Below are positions 1 through 6,848 of a stretch of 10,915 nucleotides of DNA, one piece after another (position 1 is the first letter of the stretch; every line of letters begins with the position of its first letter). Origin of the DNA: Bacillota bacterium (GTDB lineage Bacteria; Bacillota; Clostridia; Clostridiales; Clostridiaceae); contig JAEXSY010000419.1 in the NCBI GenBank assembly GCA_023440105.1, positions 1-10,915 of the forward strand. Reading direction: 5' to 3'. The notes beneath the pieces were generated by a model. That model was not told the origin of the DNA. It did no database searches and saw only the letters and a program-made list of their open reading frames with translations. The translations under genes and the position numbers were made by a program.

Positions 1-418
1 CAATAACCTTGACCCCTTTACTATGAGCTTCATTAATTATATTACTAACAATCTCATCTCCAATAAATGCTTCAACATCAATTAAGTCAAGAATTCCTGA
101 AGAAAGAATAACTTTATTTAATTTTATGTATTCCTCTAAAGATATATCCCTAACTCCACCCTCCTTAGAGGTTCTAAAGGTAAATAGCAGAGGAGTATCA
201 GGAAGAATTTCTCTAAGAATTGCAAGAGCATCTAAAGCTTTATCTTCTTGTAAAATACCTGAGAAGTAATCCCCTCTCCACTCTACCACATCTACAGGAG
301 CATGGAGTATATTCCTTGCCTGTGCTATTATATCTTCCCTTGTTACTCCTACAATAGGTACACATATCTTAGGTATTCCTTCTCCAATTCTTACGCTTTT
401 CACTTGAACTATCTTCAT
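1..418 (-). CDS. aroD: 3-dehydroquinate dehydratase type I (AroD), C-terminus beyond window
   Basis: Type I 3-dehydroquinase makes 3-dehydroshikimate through a Schiff base in the shikimate pathway, in the cytosol. The visible 139 residues begin MKIVQVKSVRIGEG and match the N-terminal half of the E. coli enzyme almost position for position. The catalytic-region motif VEWR places Glu46 and Arg48. The motif LLFTFRTSKEGG places Arg82 and Glu86. The segment GDEIVSNIINEAHSKGVKVI comes just before the family's catalytic His (about 143), which lies outside the window together with the Schiff-base Lys. The start is ATG 418-416, preceded by AAGGGG. It overlaps by one base (TAATG) the stop of a 17-codon open frame. 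It is the third gene after a glycosyltransferase and a small membrane protein, not in a recognisable aro cluster. Family assignment is firm; completeness cannot be judged here. Confidence 0.95.
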   Translation of the reverse strand, partial: MKIVQVKSVRIGEGIPKICVPIVGVTREDIIAQARNILHAPVDVVEWRGDYFSGILQEDKALDALAILREILPDTPLLFTFRTSKEGGVRDISLEEYIKLNKVILSSGILDLIDVEAFIGDEIVSNIINEAHSKGVKVI

Positions 419-471
419 TACTTAAACCCCTTAAAAATTACTCCAGTAATTTCACTATAACTCAAGTCCAT
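418..471 (-). CDS. Possible 17-codon ORF overlapping the aroD start
   Basis: ATG at 471-469 opens a 17-residue frame, MDLSYSEITGVIFKGFK. Its TAA overlaps the aroD ATG by one base (TAATG), the usual geometry of translational coupling. No good ribosome site precedes its ATG (only GCAGCC), and there is no run of aromatic-amino-acid codons as in an attenuator leader. It could be a tiny coupling ORF, the tail of a decayed gene, or chance. It lies 12 bases after the upstream small membrane protein gene. Confidence 0.25.
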   Translation of the reverse strand: MDLSYSEITGVIFKGFK

Positions 472-483
472 AGAGGCTGCAAG

Positions 484-654
484 CTAAATAAAAACATCTT
501 CAATATAGCAGCTGATGCATATAAGCACAGTAGGGATTAGTAGACTCTTCATAATAAGCCCTAAGGTTACGGCCATAAAGACTAATAGTCTGCATAAAGC
601 CTTTAATCCTTTATTCGTTTTATCATTTTTTAGATATTGTTTATTATCAGTCAC
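484..654 (-). CDS. Small hydrophobic membrane protein, 56 aa, unknown function
   Basis: I do not recognise this protein. It has a short basic, polar N-terminus (MTDNKQYLKNDKTNKG) and then a hydrophobic stretch at about residues 19-50, LCRLLVFMAVTLGLIM plus LLIPTVLICISCY. This is enough for one long or two short membrane segments and includes two cysteines. I chose the GTG start at 654-652 because AGGAGGTGG lies about 6 bases upstream. A longer in-frame TTG at 687 has no such site. The GTG lies inside the end of the glycosyltransferase gene, giving an 8-base overlap (GTGACTGA), and its ribosome site is inside the last glycosyltransferase codons. This is classic translational coupling and the main argument that the gene is real. 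It may act at the envelope with the glycosyltransferase, which is inference from position only. Confidence 0.65.
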   Translation of the reverse strand: MTDNKQYLKNDKTNKGLKALCRLLVFMAVTLGLIMKSLLIPTVLICISCYIEDVFI

Positions 655-1375
655 TGGTTCCACCTCCTGCTTCAGCTTTATTTTCAAATATTAAATCTGC
701 TTCTTCTTGACTTAGCTTATTCCCTTCTACCAACCTGTCTAAAACCTGTCTGTGTCTTTCCTTGGACAGCTGATAATTCTCTGAGGGTGAATAAACAGAG
801 GGTGCATTAGGAATCCCAGCTAATAGAGTACTTTCATAGGAGGTTAAGGCTTTGGCTTCCTTATTGAAATAGCCTCTGCTTGCATCTCCTATAGAATAAT
901 AGCCTTCTCCAAAATATATAGAATTAACATATAGCTCTAATATTTCATCTTTATCATACTTATCTTCTATTGCTAAAGCCATAAATACCTCAGCAACCTT
1001 TCTTTCTATCTTCTTTTCCTGAGAAAAATATAGGTTTTTAGCCAGCTGCTGGGTTATAGTGCTTCCTCCCTCAACAAAGGCCATTGCTTTTATATCATTC
1101 CACAGGGCTCTGGCAATGGCAATAGGATCAATCCCATTATGACTATAAAACCTCTTATCTTCTACCTCCACCACTGCTTCCCGATAAACCTCCGGCATTT
1201 CATCTATGGTAGTATAGCTATCCTTAGCTTTTATGTCCTTTACAACTTCTTCAATAGATATTTTACTTATGGAGGTTTTGTAAAGAATATAACCCTTAGC
1301 AGTAAAAAATAAACCCATCAATACAATAATCATAAGCATAAGAGCTATAATTTTTTTTATGCCTTTTTTAAACAT
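647..1375 (-). CDS. Monofunctional peptidoglycan glycosyltransferase (GT51)
   Basis: Polymerises lipid II into glycan strands on the outer face of the membrane. The 242-residue protein has one N-terminal membrane anchor (about 9-31, IIALMLMIIVLMGLFF) and then a single GT51 domain. The five family motifs are visible: VEDKRFYSHNGID (71-83, catalytic Glu72), GGSTITQQLAKN (103-114), RKVAEVFMALAIE (125-137, second Glu129), KDEILELYVNSIYFG (142-156) and LLAGIPNAPS (184-193). There is no transpeptidase domain after it, so it resembles MtgA/SgtB-type enzymes rather than class A PBPs. The start chosen is ATG 1375, with GAAGGAGG about 8 bases upstream; an in-frame ATG at 1441 lacks a comparable site. 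It heads an apparent operon with the 56-residue protein and aroD. Without a transpeptidase it must depend on separate PBPs to cross-link its product. Confidence 0.93.
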   Translation of the reverse strand: MFKKGIKKIIALMLMIIVLMGLFFTAKGYILYKTSISKISIEEVVKDIKAKDSYTTIDEMPEVYREAVVEVEDKRFYSHNGIDPIAIARALWNDIKAMAFVEGGSTITQQLAKNLYFSQEKKIERKVAEVFMALAIEDKYDKDEILELYVNSIYFGEGYYSIGDASRGYFNKEAKALTSYESTLLAGIPNAPSVYSPSENYQLSKERHRQVLDRLVEGNKLSQEEADLIFENKAEAGGGTSD

Positions 1376-1447
1376 ATCAAAGCCTCCTTCATAACCAATA
1401 TACGTAATTAAAAAATTAAACAGCTTATTACTTCCTAACATAATTTA

Positions 1448-1480
1448 ATTATACTTTCTTCATATGACAGCACCGTGACA
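1448..1480 (-). promoter_or_regulatory. Candidate promoter of the glycosyltransferase operon with TGTCA direct repeats
   Basis: On the minus strand a perfect TATAAT lies at 1453-1448. No TTGACA-like box is found at normal distance (the 17-bp position reads ACGGTG). Instead two TGTCA repeats occur at 1480-1476 and 1469-1465, 11 bases apart, flanking the expected -35 position. A good -10, a poor -35 and direct repeats one helical turn apart would fit a promoter that needs an activator such as an OmpR-family regulator. That is inference from spacing alone. Confidence 0.4.
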
Positions 1481-1506
1481 GGTATATTACAATATCGTCA
1501 CATAAG

Positions 1507-1547
1507 AAAAAAACTCTTTGAAGGCTCAGCCATCAAAGAGTTTTTTT
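1507..1547 (-). terminator. Rho-independent terminator after hydE
   Basis: A perfect 15-bp stem (AAAAAAACTCTTTGA with its complement, arms 1507-1521 and 1533-1547) encloses an 11-base loop, with a T-run on either strand. It starts at the hydE stop codon, so it ends hydE transcription and isolates the glycosyltransferase operon. The A and T arms make it symmetric, so it could act on both strands. Confidence 0.88.
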
Positions 1548-2643
1548 ATCCAATATTAATAACATGTTTTATTGCTCCACTACCTATAGAAGGTACATCC
1601 TTTTGATAATCTATATAATCTCCTCTATGAGCTACAATCTCATAGCCTATATTCCTCATCCTGCCACTGAGACACTGCCTACATTCCGCAGCTTCTTCTC
1701 CCGTGCATATTTTATTATCATATAAGGAGTATTTTTTTCTCACAGCTACCGGCGATAGATTTGGCATTACCACATTGGCTCCAGCCAGTATGCCCTTTTC
1801 TCTACCTAGTGGATTAATTGTTCCCAGGGCTGTAGTTGAAGGAATCAGTGCCTTCGGAAGCATAAGTCTAATAACTCCAATAAGGAGCAGTGTAAGCTCA
1901 TAGCTTCCCTTTTGCTCATCTCTAAAGGGTGTATCCTGATGAGGAAGGAATGGTCCAATACCAACCATCTCTGGCTGCAAGTCTTTTATAAACATAAGAT
2001 CCTCAATTATATTATCTATCGTTTGATAGGGAGAACCTACCATGATGCCTGTACCAACCTGGTAGCCAAGGTCTTTTAGATTTTTAAGACATTTTTGCCT
2101 ATTCTCAGCTGTCTGCTCCTTTGGATGAAGCTTTCCATAATGGTCAGAATTAAAGGTTTCATGGCGCAGCAGATATCTATCAGCCCCAGCCTCTCTATAT
2201 TTTTTATAGGAGGAATAGCTTCTTTCTCCTATGGAAAGAGTTATTGCACAATCAGGGTAAAGTTCCTTTATAGATTTTATTATATCTACATAGTCTTCAT
2301 CTGAATAATACATATCCTCTCCGCCCTGAAGGACAAAGGTTCTAAAGCCTAAGGAATATCCTTCCCTGCAACAGCTTAGAATTTCCTCCTTGGTGAGCCT
2401 GTACCTATCAGCCTTTGAGTTACCAGCTCTAATTCCACAGTAATAGCAATTACATCGGCAATAATTAGTAAACTCAATAAGACCTCTAGAATATACCTTA
2501 TTGCCATAAAAGCTTCTAGACTTTTCTCTAGCTTTCTCAAAGAGATATTCCCTATCTTCTTCACAGCAATTACTTAGGAGCTCTTTAAGCTCTTCTATAT
2601 TCAATATCCCATCTCTATCAAGCTTATCTATAATATGCTTCAT
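1546..2643 (-). CDS. hydE: [FeFe]-hydrogenase H-cluster radical SAM maturase HydE
   Basis: HydE is one of three maturases (with HydF and HydG) that build the diiron part of the [FeFe]-hydrogenase H-cluster; it processes the iron-cysteine synthon made by HydG. The 365-residue length is typical. The radical SAM motif CxxxCxxC is Cys62/Cys66/Cys69 within FTNYCRCNCYYCGIR. LQGGED (105-110) follows the first strands of the barrel, and GIGPFLPHQDTPF (228-240) is a HydE/BioB-like signature. The optional second cluster site seen in Thermotoga HydE is also present as Cys313/Cys321/Cys324 (ICTGEEAAECRQC). The start is ATG 2643 with AAGGGG upstream. It lies 74 bases after a DUF1622 gene and may be co-transcribed with it. 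No hydF, hydG or hydrogenase gene is in the window, so its partners are encoded elsewhere. BioB or PylB are less likely, given the strong spacing match to HydE cysteines. Confidence 0.93.
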   Translation of the reverse strand: MKHIIDKLDRDGILNIEELKELLSNCCEEDREYLFEKAREKSRSFYGNKVYSRGLIEFTNYCRCNCYYCGIRAGNSKADRYRLTKEEILSCCREGYSLGFRTFVLQGGEDMYYSDEDYVDIIKSIKELYPDCAITLSIGERSYSSYKKYREAGADRYLLRHETFNSDHYGKLHPKEQTAENRQKCLKNLKDLGYQVGTGIMVGSPYQTIDNIIEDLMFIKDLQPEMVGIGPFLPHQDTPFRDEQKGSYELTLLLIGVIRLMLPKALIPSTTALGTINPLGREKGILAGANVVMPNLSPVAVRKKYSLYDNKICTGEEAAECRQCLSGRMRNIGYEIVAHRGDYIDYQKDVPSIGSGAIKHVINIG

Positions 2644-2717
2644 TTCTATCCCCTTAATTTTATATGACCTTTACAAAGCACTCTCTTCCTTAAGAAGATT
2701 TATATTTATTATCTCGA

Positions 2718-3137
2718 TTAATGTATTCTGCGATATCTATGAGGCTTTATATTGTCAATAAGCTGCATCGGCCTAAACTTATGTCTAGGACTAATATCCT
2801 CTGCTTTTTCTAGCATCTCTTCGCGCTCTGATTCCTCGTTCTTTATCTCCCAATGAATAATAAAGGTTAAGGCTGCTCTCAAAATAACAATAGCTCCCAC
2901 TACAGCAATCTCCGAGAACTTATGGACTATTACTGTACGAAGTATTTCACTTCCCAGCTTAAATTCTAGACCCATTGCCATTCCCTTTGCTAAATTCAGA
3001 CGAGTAAGTGGATCATTTCGAAGATATCCAATTACCCCTTTAATTCCTGAAATAATAATTATTATAACACCTATAAGTTCAAAAAGAGTTATTGCAATAT
3101 TAACGAGGTTAGTTAAAAACTCATGTAAAATTTCCAT
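2718..3137 (-). CDS. DUF1622 family membrane protein
   Basis: A 139-residue integral membrane protein of the uncharacterised DUF1622 family. Visible parts are a hydrophobic segment at about 8-36 (ALTLFELIGVIIIIIS-like), a conserved central stretch AKGMAMGLEFKLGSEILRTV (about 50-69) with the family's GLEF and ILRT pattern, a second membrane segment at about 75-95, and a charged cytoplasmic tail rich in Glu, Arg and His ending HRYRRIH. I chose ATG 3137 because AGAAGGTGG lies 8 bases upstream; the in-frame GTG at 3149 lies inside that ribosome site. A good promoter precedes it, and hydE follows after 74 bases. The family has no established biochemical role known to me, and adjacency to hydE does not prove a link to hydrogenase assembly. 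Confidence 0.85.
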   Translation of the reverse strand: MEILHEFLTNLVNIAITLFELIGVIIIIISGIKGVIGYLRNDPLTRLNLAKGMAMGLEFKLGSEILRTVIVHKFSEIAVVGAIVILRAALTFIIHWEIKNEESEREEMLEKAEDISPRHKFRPMQLIDNIKPHRYRRIH

Positions 3138-3196
3138 AGTATTATCCACCTTCTAATGTGTAATGATCAACTAGCTTTTAAATGCATTCAGATTAT

Positions 3197-3224
3197 ATTA
3201 TACACCTCTACAGCATTTATTCAA
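3197..3224 (-). promoter_or_regulatory. Promoter for the DUF1622-hydE unit
   Basis: On the minus strand, TTGAAT (3224-3219) and a perfect TATAAT (3202-3197) are separated by 16 bp. The -10 box ends 59 bases before the DUF1622 start codon. The spacing and both boxes fit a housekeeping sigma-A promoter. Confidence 0.7.
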
Positions 3225-3305
3225 TGGATAAAAGGCTAAAGAATAACTTTTCACAATAAGCTAAATATTAAGCCCCTAATTTAACATTACGCTCACTTTT
3301 TACCA

Positions 3306-4136
3306 TTATAATCTATACTTTGTTCTCAAAAACTCTGCCACTCCATCTTGGTCATTGCTTTTAATTATTCCTGTGGCCTCTGCCTTTACCTCAGGAAAGG
3401 CATTTTCTGTGGCATAGCACTCGTCAGCTATATTAAACATAGGTATATCATTTAAGTTATCTCCAAAAACTACAAGTCTATCAGCTGCTGCTGCAGAGGC
3501 AAGTCTTGTTATAGCCTCAGCCTTGGAGGTCCCCTGGGAAAAGACTTCTAAATAGCCTTTTGAGGTATCGAAGATATCTCTGTAGCAGAAGGTATTAATC
3601 CCTTTAATATTCTTTAATTTCTCTCTTACGGAATCCACTTTATTAAAGTCATCCATTATAAAAAATAATACAGTTTCAGAGCTATGAGAAATATTGTAAT
3701 AGCTTTTAGTAATAATGAAGGTTTTATAAGGCGTACCTTCTCGCTCCTTAATGAAATTCCTTTCCAATTCATTAGTTGCTTCTTTATAAAAAACTCTTAA
3801 ATGATTGTTATCTACTGTATAGACGAAAGCAGATAATCCCTTAGCCTCTAAAATTTCAATAATCGCCTCTGTAGTTTCTCTAGTAAAACTCCTTACATCG
3901 GTATAAATATTTCTATGCTTATCATAGGTTAAGGCTCCCGTCATCAAAACCATAGGAAGCTGTATATTCACATCCTCTAAAAGATTCATCACCGTAGCTG
4001 GGGTTCTAGCTGTTGCTACAGAAAATAATACTCCCTTGGATATTCCTCTATTAATTATTTGCTTACTGTTTTCTGACACAATAGAATTGCTATTTAAAAG
4101 TGTTCCATCCAAGTCTGATACATATAAGGTTTTCAT
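3306..4136 (-). CDS. Cof-type HAD-IIB hydrolase (sugar-phosphate or cofactor phosphatase-like)
   Basis: A cytosolic haloacid dehalogenase superfamily phosphatase of subclass IIB, 276 residues, a normal length for Cof/YidA-like proteins. All four HAD motifs are visible. Motif I is DLDGTLL with nucleophile Asp8 and Asp10; motif II is SVATAR with Thr42; motif III is Lys205 in GTSKAEAI; motif IV is VVFGDNLNDIPMF with Asp226 and Asp230. The cap domain lies between motifs II and III (about 80-195). The start is ATG 4136 with AGGAGG just upstream. It is transcribed divergently from ftsH, with 263 bp between the starts. Substrate cannot be read from the sequence; characterised relatives act on sugar phosphates, flavin or pyridoxal phosphates. 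No clear terminator follows it, so readthrough into the DUF1622 promoter region is possible. Confidence 0.92.
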   Translation of the reverse strand: MKTLYVSDLDGTLLNSNSIVSENSKQIINRGISKGVLFSVATARTPATVMNLLEDVNIQLPMVLMTGALTYDKHRNIYTDVRSFTRETTEAIIEILEAKGLSAFVYTVDNNHLRVFYKEATNELERNFIKEREGTPYKTFIITKSYYNISHSSETVLFFIMDDFNKVDSVREKLKNIKGINTFCYRDIFDTSKGYLEVFSQGTSKAEAITRLASAAAADRLVVFGDNLNDIPMFNIADECYATENAFPEVKAEATGIIKSNDQDGVAEFLRTKYRL

Positions 4137-4312
4137 TATACCTCCTGTTATTTAATGAATTTTAGTGAATCTATATGCTCTGTTCACAAATGCTTCACTT
4201 TATTAGATTATAATTTATAACACTGTTAACATTATATATTATTAGATCAATTTAAAATAGCTTTTGATCCTGCTAATTACAGAAAATTAAGTATAATATC
4301 ACCAGCATCCTA

Positions 4313-4339
4313 TTGACACAAGGCTCTTAACTTTATAAT
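4313..4339 (+). promoter_or_regulatory. Promoter of ftsH
   Basis: A perfect TTGACA (4313-4318) is followed after 15 bp by TATAAT (4334-4339); an overlapping TAATAT (4336-4341) gives the ideal 17-bp spacing. This leaves a leader of about 50 bases before the ftsH start and its AAAGGAGA ribosome site. No CIRCE-like inverted repeat (heat-shock operator) was seen here. Confidence 0.72.
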
Positions 4340-4399
4340 ATAGTATTAATAACCTCTTAATATAGGATTATTTATTGAAAATAAAGGAGAAATAAATAT

Positions 4400-6238
4400 A
4401 TGAAAGAAAAAAAACAAAATAAAAAACCACTTATATACTATTATTTTGTTACCCTAATTATTGTAATGCTGCTTAACTCCTATGTGTTTCCATCAATTTT
4501 AAATAGAAAAATTACAGAAGTTGATTATGGTACCTTCCTTACTGAAATTGAAAAAGGCAATGTAACAAAAGTAGAAATCGATGATAATGAGATTGCCTTT
4601 AAGACAAAGGATACAGAAGATAAAGAAAAAGTATTTATCACTGGAGCTATGAATGATCCAGATCTTACAGATAGACTCCATGATTCCGGAGTGTCCTTTT
4701 CCAAGGTAATACCTAAAGAGGCCTCCCCTCTTACAAGCTTGATTACCACCTGGATATTCCCTATGCTTATATTCATTGCTCTTGGTCAGCTGTTGTCTCG
4801 TTCCATGGCCAAGAGAATGGGTGGTGGTAATGCCTTATCCTTTGGTAAAAGCAATGCAAAAATATATGTAGAGGCGCAAACAGGGAAAACCTTCAAGGAT
4901 GTAGCTGGACAGGATGAAGCAAAGGAAGCCCTTACAGAGATTGTTGATTTCCTTCATAACCCTAAGAAATATGAAGCAATTGGAGCTACCCTTCCAAAGG
5001 GTGCCCTTCTGGTAGGTCCTCCAGGAACAGGAAAGACATTACTTGCTAAGGCTGTAGCAGGAGAGGCTAAGGTTCCTTTCTTCTCAATATCTGGTTCAGA
5101 ATTCGTGGAGATGTTTGTTGGTATGGGTGCTGCTAAGGTAAGAGACTTATTTAAGCAGGCGCAGGAAAAAGCTCCTTGTATCGTATTTATCGATGAGATA
5201 GATACTATAGGAAAAAAACGTGATAACGGTGGCTTGTCTGGTAATGATGAAAGAGAACAAACCTTAAATCAGCTGCTTACAGAAATGGATGGCTTTGATG
5301 GTAAGAAGGGTGTAGTAATCCTTGCTGCCACCAACAGACCAGAAAGTCTCGATAAGGCACTATTAAGACCTGGTCGTTTTGACCGCCGTGTACCTGTTGA
5401 GCTTCCAGACCTTCCAGGAAGAGAAGCTATACTTAAGGTTCACGCTAAAAATATTAAAACAGCTGAGGATATTGATTATAACGCTATAGCCAGGGCTACC
5501 TCAGGGGCATCAGGAGCAGATCTTGCAAACATAATTAATGAAGGTGCTCTTAGAGCTGTTAGATTAGGAAGAAATATTGTATATCAAAGTGACCTAGAGG
5601 AATCTGTAGAGGTTGTTATTGCCGGCTATCAAAGAAAGAATGCTGTAATTTCTGAAAAGGAAAAGAAAATCATCGCTTACCATGAAATCGGTCATGCACT
5701 GGTAGCTGCAAAGCAATCTGATTCTGCTCCTGTCCATAAGATTACAATAATCCCAAGAACCTCTGGTGCTCTTGGTTACACCATGCAGGTAGAGGAAGAG
5801 GAAAAATTCTTAATGTCTAAGGAAATGCTTATAAACAAGATAACTACTTATACCGGTGGAAGAGCTGCAGAAGCATTGATATTTAACTCCATAACCTCTG
5901 GGGCCTCAAATGATATCGAGCAGGCTACAAAGCTTGCTAGAGCTATGATAACAAGATTAGGTATGAGCGATAACTTCGGAATGACAGCCTTAGAAACTGT
6001 CTCTAATCAATATCTAGGAGGGGATGCTTCTCTTGCCTGCTCTCCAGAAACCTCCAGAAGAATTGATGAAGAGGTAATGTATATAATTAATAACGCTTAT
6101 GATAAAGCTTATACCATATTAAAGGATAATATTAATAAGCTCCATGAGCTCGCAGACTATCTCCTTCAAAAGGAAACAATCACTGGTGAAGAATTCATGG
6201 AAATATTAAACAAGCCATCACTGCAGCTTGAACAATAA
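4400..6238 (+). CDS. ftsH: ATP-dependent zinc metalloprotease FtsH
   Basis: A membrane-anchored AAA+ protease that extracts and degrades membrane and misfolded cytosolic proteins as a hexamer. Of 612 residues, membrane span 1 is about 11-31, an outer domain spans 32-112, and membrane span 2 is about 113-133. Walker A is GPPGTGKT (206-213), Walker B IVFIDEID (261-268), the pore loop MFVG (238-241), and the second region of homology contains RPGRFDR with Arg326 and Arg329. The zinc site is HEIGH (His428, Glu429, His432) with Asp505 in SGASNDIEQAT as likely third ligand; many homologues read HEAGH. The C-terminus stops soon after the protease domain, shorter than E. coli FtsH. The start ATG has AAAGGAGA upstream. 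It is not next to tilS or hpt, the usual firmicute ftsH neighbours, so it may be a second paralogue (inference). All catalytic residues are intact. Confidence 0.97.
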   Translation: MKEKKQNKKPLIYYYFVTLIIVMLLNSYVFPSILNRKITEVDYGTFLTEIEKGNVTKVEIDDNEIAFKTKDTEDKEKVFITGAMNDPDLTDRLHDSGVSFSKVIPKEASPLTSLITTWIFPMLIFIALGQLLSRSMAKRMGGGNALSFGKSNAKIYVEAQTGKTFKDVAGQDEAKEALTEIVDFLHNPKKYEAIGATLPKGALLVGPPGTGKTLLAKAVAGEAKVPFFSISGSEFVEMFVGMGAAKVRDLFKQAQEKAPCIVFIDEIDTIGKKRDNGGLSGNDEREQTLNQLLTEMDGFDGKKGVVILAATNRPESLDKALLRPGRFDRRVPVELPDLPGREAILKVHAKNIKTAEDIDYNAIARATSGASGADLANIINEGALRAVRLGRNIVYQSDLEESVEVVIAGYQRKNAVISEKEKKIIAYHEIGHALVAAKQSDSAPVHKITIIPRTSGALGYTMQVEEEEKFLMSKEMLINKITTYTGGRAAEALIFNSITSGASNDIEQATKLARAMITRLGMSDNFGMTALETVSNQYLGGDASLACSPETSRRIDEEVMYIINNAYDKAYTILKDNINKLHELADYLLQKETITGEEFMEILNKPSLQLEQ

Positions 6239-6271
6239 AATAATAAAAGCTAATTAATTTTTCTCAATTAA

Positions 6272-6280
6272 TGTTATAAT
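6272..6280 (+). promoter_or_regulatory. Possible extended -10 promoter before the zinc-ribbon gene
   Basis: TGTTATAAT provides a TGn-extended perfect -10 box 57 bases before the zinc-ribbon protein start. The -35 position is only AT-rich. It lies in the short gap after ftsH, where no GC-rich terminator hairpin exists, so the downstream gene may be read both from here and from the ftsH promoter. Confidence 0.45.
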
Positions 6281-6337
6281 ATTTATTGTTCCCTTGTCTT
6301 TGAAAGGTGACCTAAAATTGATAAAGAGGTGTTTAAA

Positions 6338-6751
6338 ATGAATTTTCTAAGAAGATTTATGTATGGAAGATACGGAGTTGATCAGCTCTCCATTGCGTTA
6401 CTAATCATTGGAGTTTTATTAAGCCTTATATCTTCTGCTACTAATATATATTTCATCAATCTGCTATCCATGGCTCTAATTATATTGACCTATTTCAGAA
6501 TCTTATCTAGAAACACCTATAAAAGAGCCGCTGAGAATATGAAGTTTTTAAGCTTCTGGAATCCAATTAAAGAAAAGACCTGGCTTCCTTTGAAGAAGCA
6601 GTTTACTACCTTCACTAAGGGAGTAAAGGATAAGGAACATAAATACTTTACCTGCCCTAGCTGCAGACAGACTCTTAGAGTTCCAAAGGGTCAAGGAAAA
6701 ATCACTGTAACATGTCCTAAATGCAGGAATCAATTTTCAAAGAGAAGCTAA
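6338..6751 (+). CDS. Membrane protein with C-terminal zinc ribbon, unknown function
   Basis: A 137-residue protein of unknown function. Its basic N-terminus (MNFLRRFMYGRYG) is followed by two adjacent hydrophobic segments, about 17-33 (LSIALLIIGVLLSLISS) and 36-53 (NIYFINLLSMALIILTYF), predicting a hairpin with both ends in the cytoplasm. A basic linker (about 54-100) leads to a zinc ribbon with CPSC (Cys106, Cys109) and CPKC (Cys126, Cys129), in the style of RNA-polymerase or zinc-finger knuckles. I chose ATG 6338 because AGAGGTG lies 6 bases upstream; the in-frame GTG at 6329 is inside that site. It lies 99 bases after ftsH on the same strand and is closed by a strong terminator. Similar two-span plus zinc-ribbon proteins occur in many Clostridia without assigned role; linkage to FtsH is only positional. 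Confidence 0.8.
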   Translation: MNFLRRFMYGRYGVDQLSIALLIIGVLLSLISSATNIYFINLLSMALIILTYFRILSRNTYKRAAENMKFLSFWNPIKEKTWLPLKKQFTTFTKGVKDKEHKYFTCPSCRQTLRVPKGQGKITVTCPKCRNQFSKRS

Positions 6752-6779
6752 TATATATTATAAAGCAATGTAAAATTTT

Positions 6780-6825
6780 AATGGGCTTCGCTAACGATCC
6801 ATAAATCGTTAAAGCGAAGCCCATT
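6780..6825 (+). terminator. Long hairpin terminator between convergent units
   Basis: A 13-bp outer stem, AATGGGCTTCGCT with AGCGAAGCCCATT (6780-6792 and 6813-6825), continues after a two-base bulge into a 6-bp inner stem AACGAT/ATCGTT (6793-6798 and 6805-6810) with loop CCATAA. On the plus strand it ends in TTTTTA, ending the ftsH/zinc-ribbon transcript. The convergent decarboxylase operon ends 23 bases away on the other strand, where the hairpin could also serve, though the T-run there is poorer. Confidence 0.88.
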
Positions 6826-6848
6826 TTTATTCATCCCTTAATAAAAGC

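Noticed and set aside
484..687. Longer TTG-start version (67 aa) of the small membrane protein.
   Set aside because: No ribosome site before the TTG, whereas GTG 654 has AGGAGGTGG at the right distance; the extra residues would only read through that site.
1703..2304. Plus-strand open frames inside hydE.
   Set aside because: They lie antisense to a conserved enzyme with all motifs intact and show no protein-like signature of their own.
4167..4195. Repeated GTGAA words on the minus strand upstream of the Cof-type gene, two of them 11 bases apart.
   Set aside because: Five-base words in AT-rich DNA recur by chance, and no convincing promoter boxes are placed next to them.
4137..4399. A riboswitch or heat-shock CIRCE element in the divergent region between the Cof-type gene and ftsH.
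   Set aside because: I found only AT-rich promoter-like sequence; no 9-bp CIRCE inverted repeat and no conserved riboswitch core could be recognised.
6251..6272. Inverted repeat ATTAATT...AATTAAT after ftsH as a terminator.
   Set aside because: Only 7 A-T pairs, no G-C pair, and the promoter-like TATAAT follows directly; too weak to terminate.
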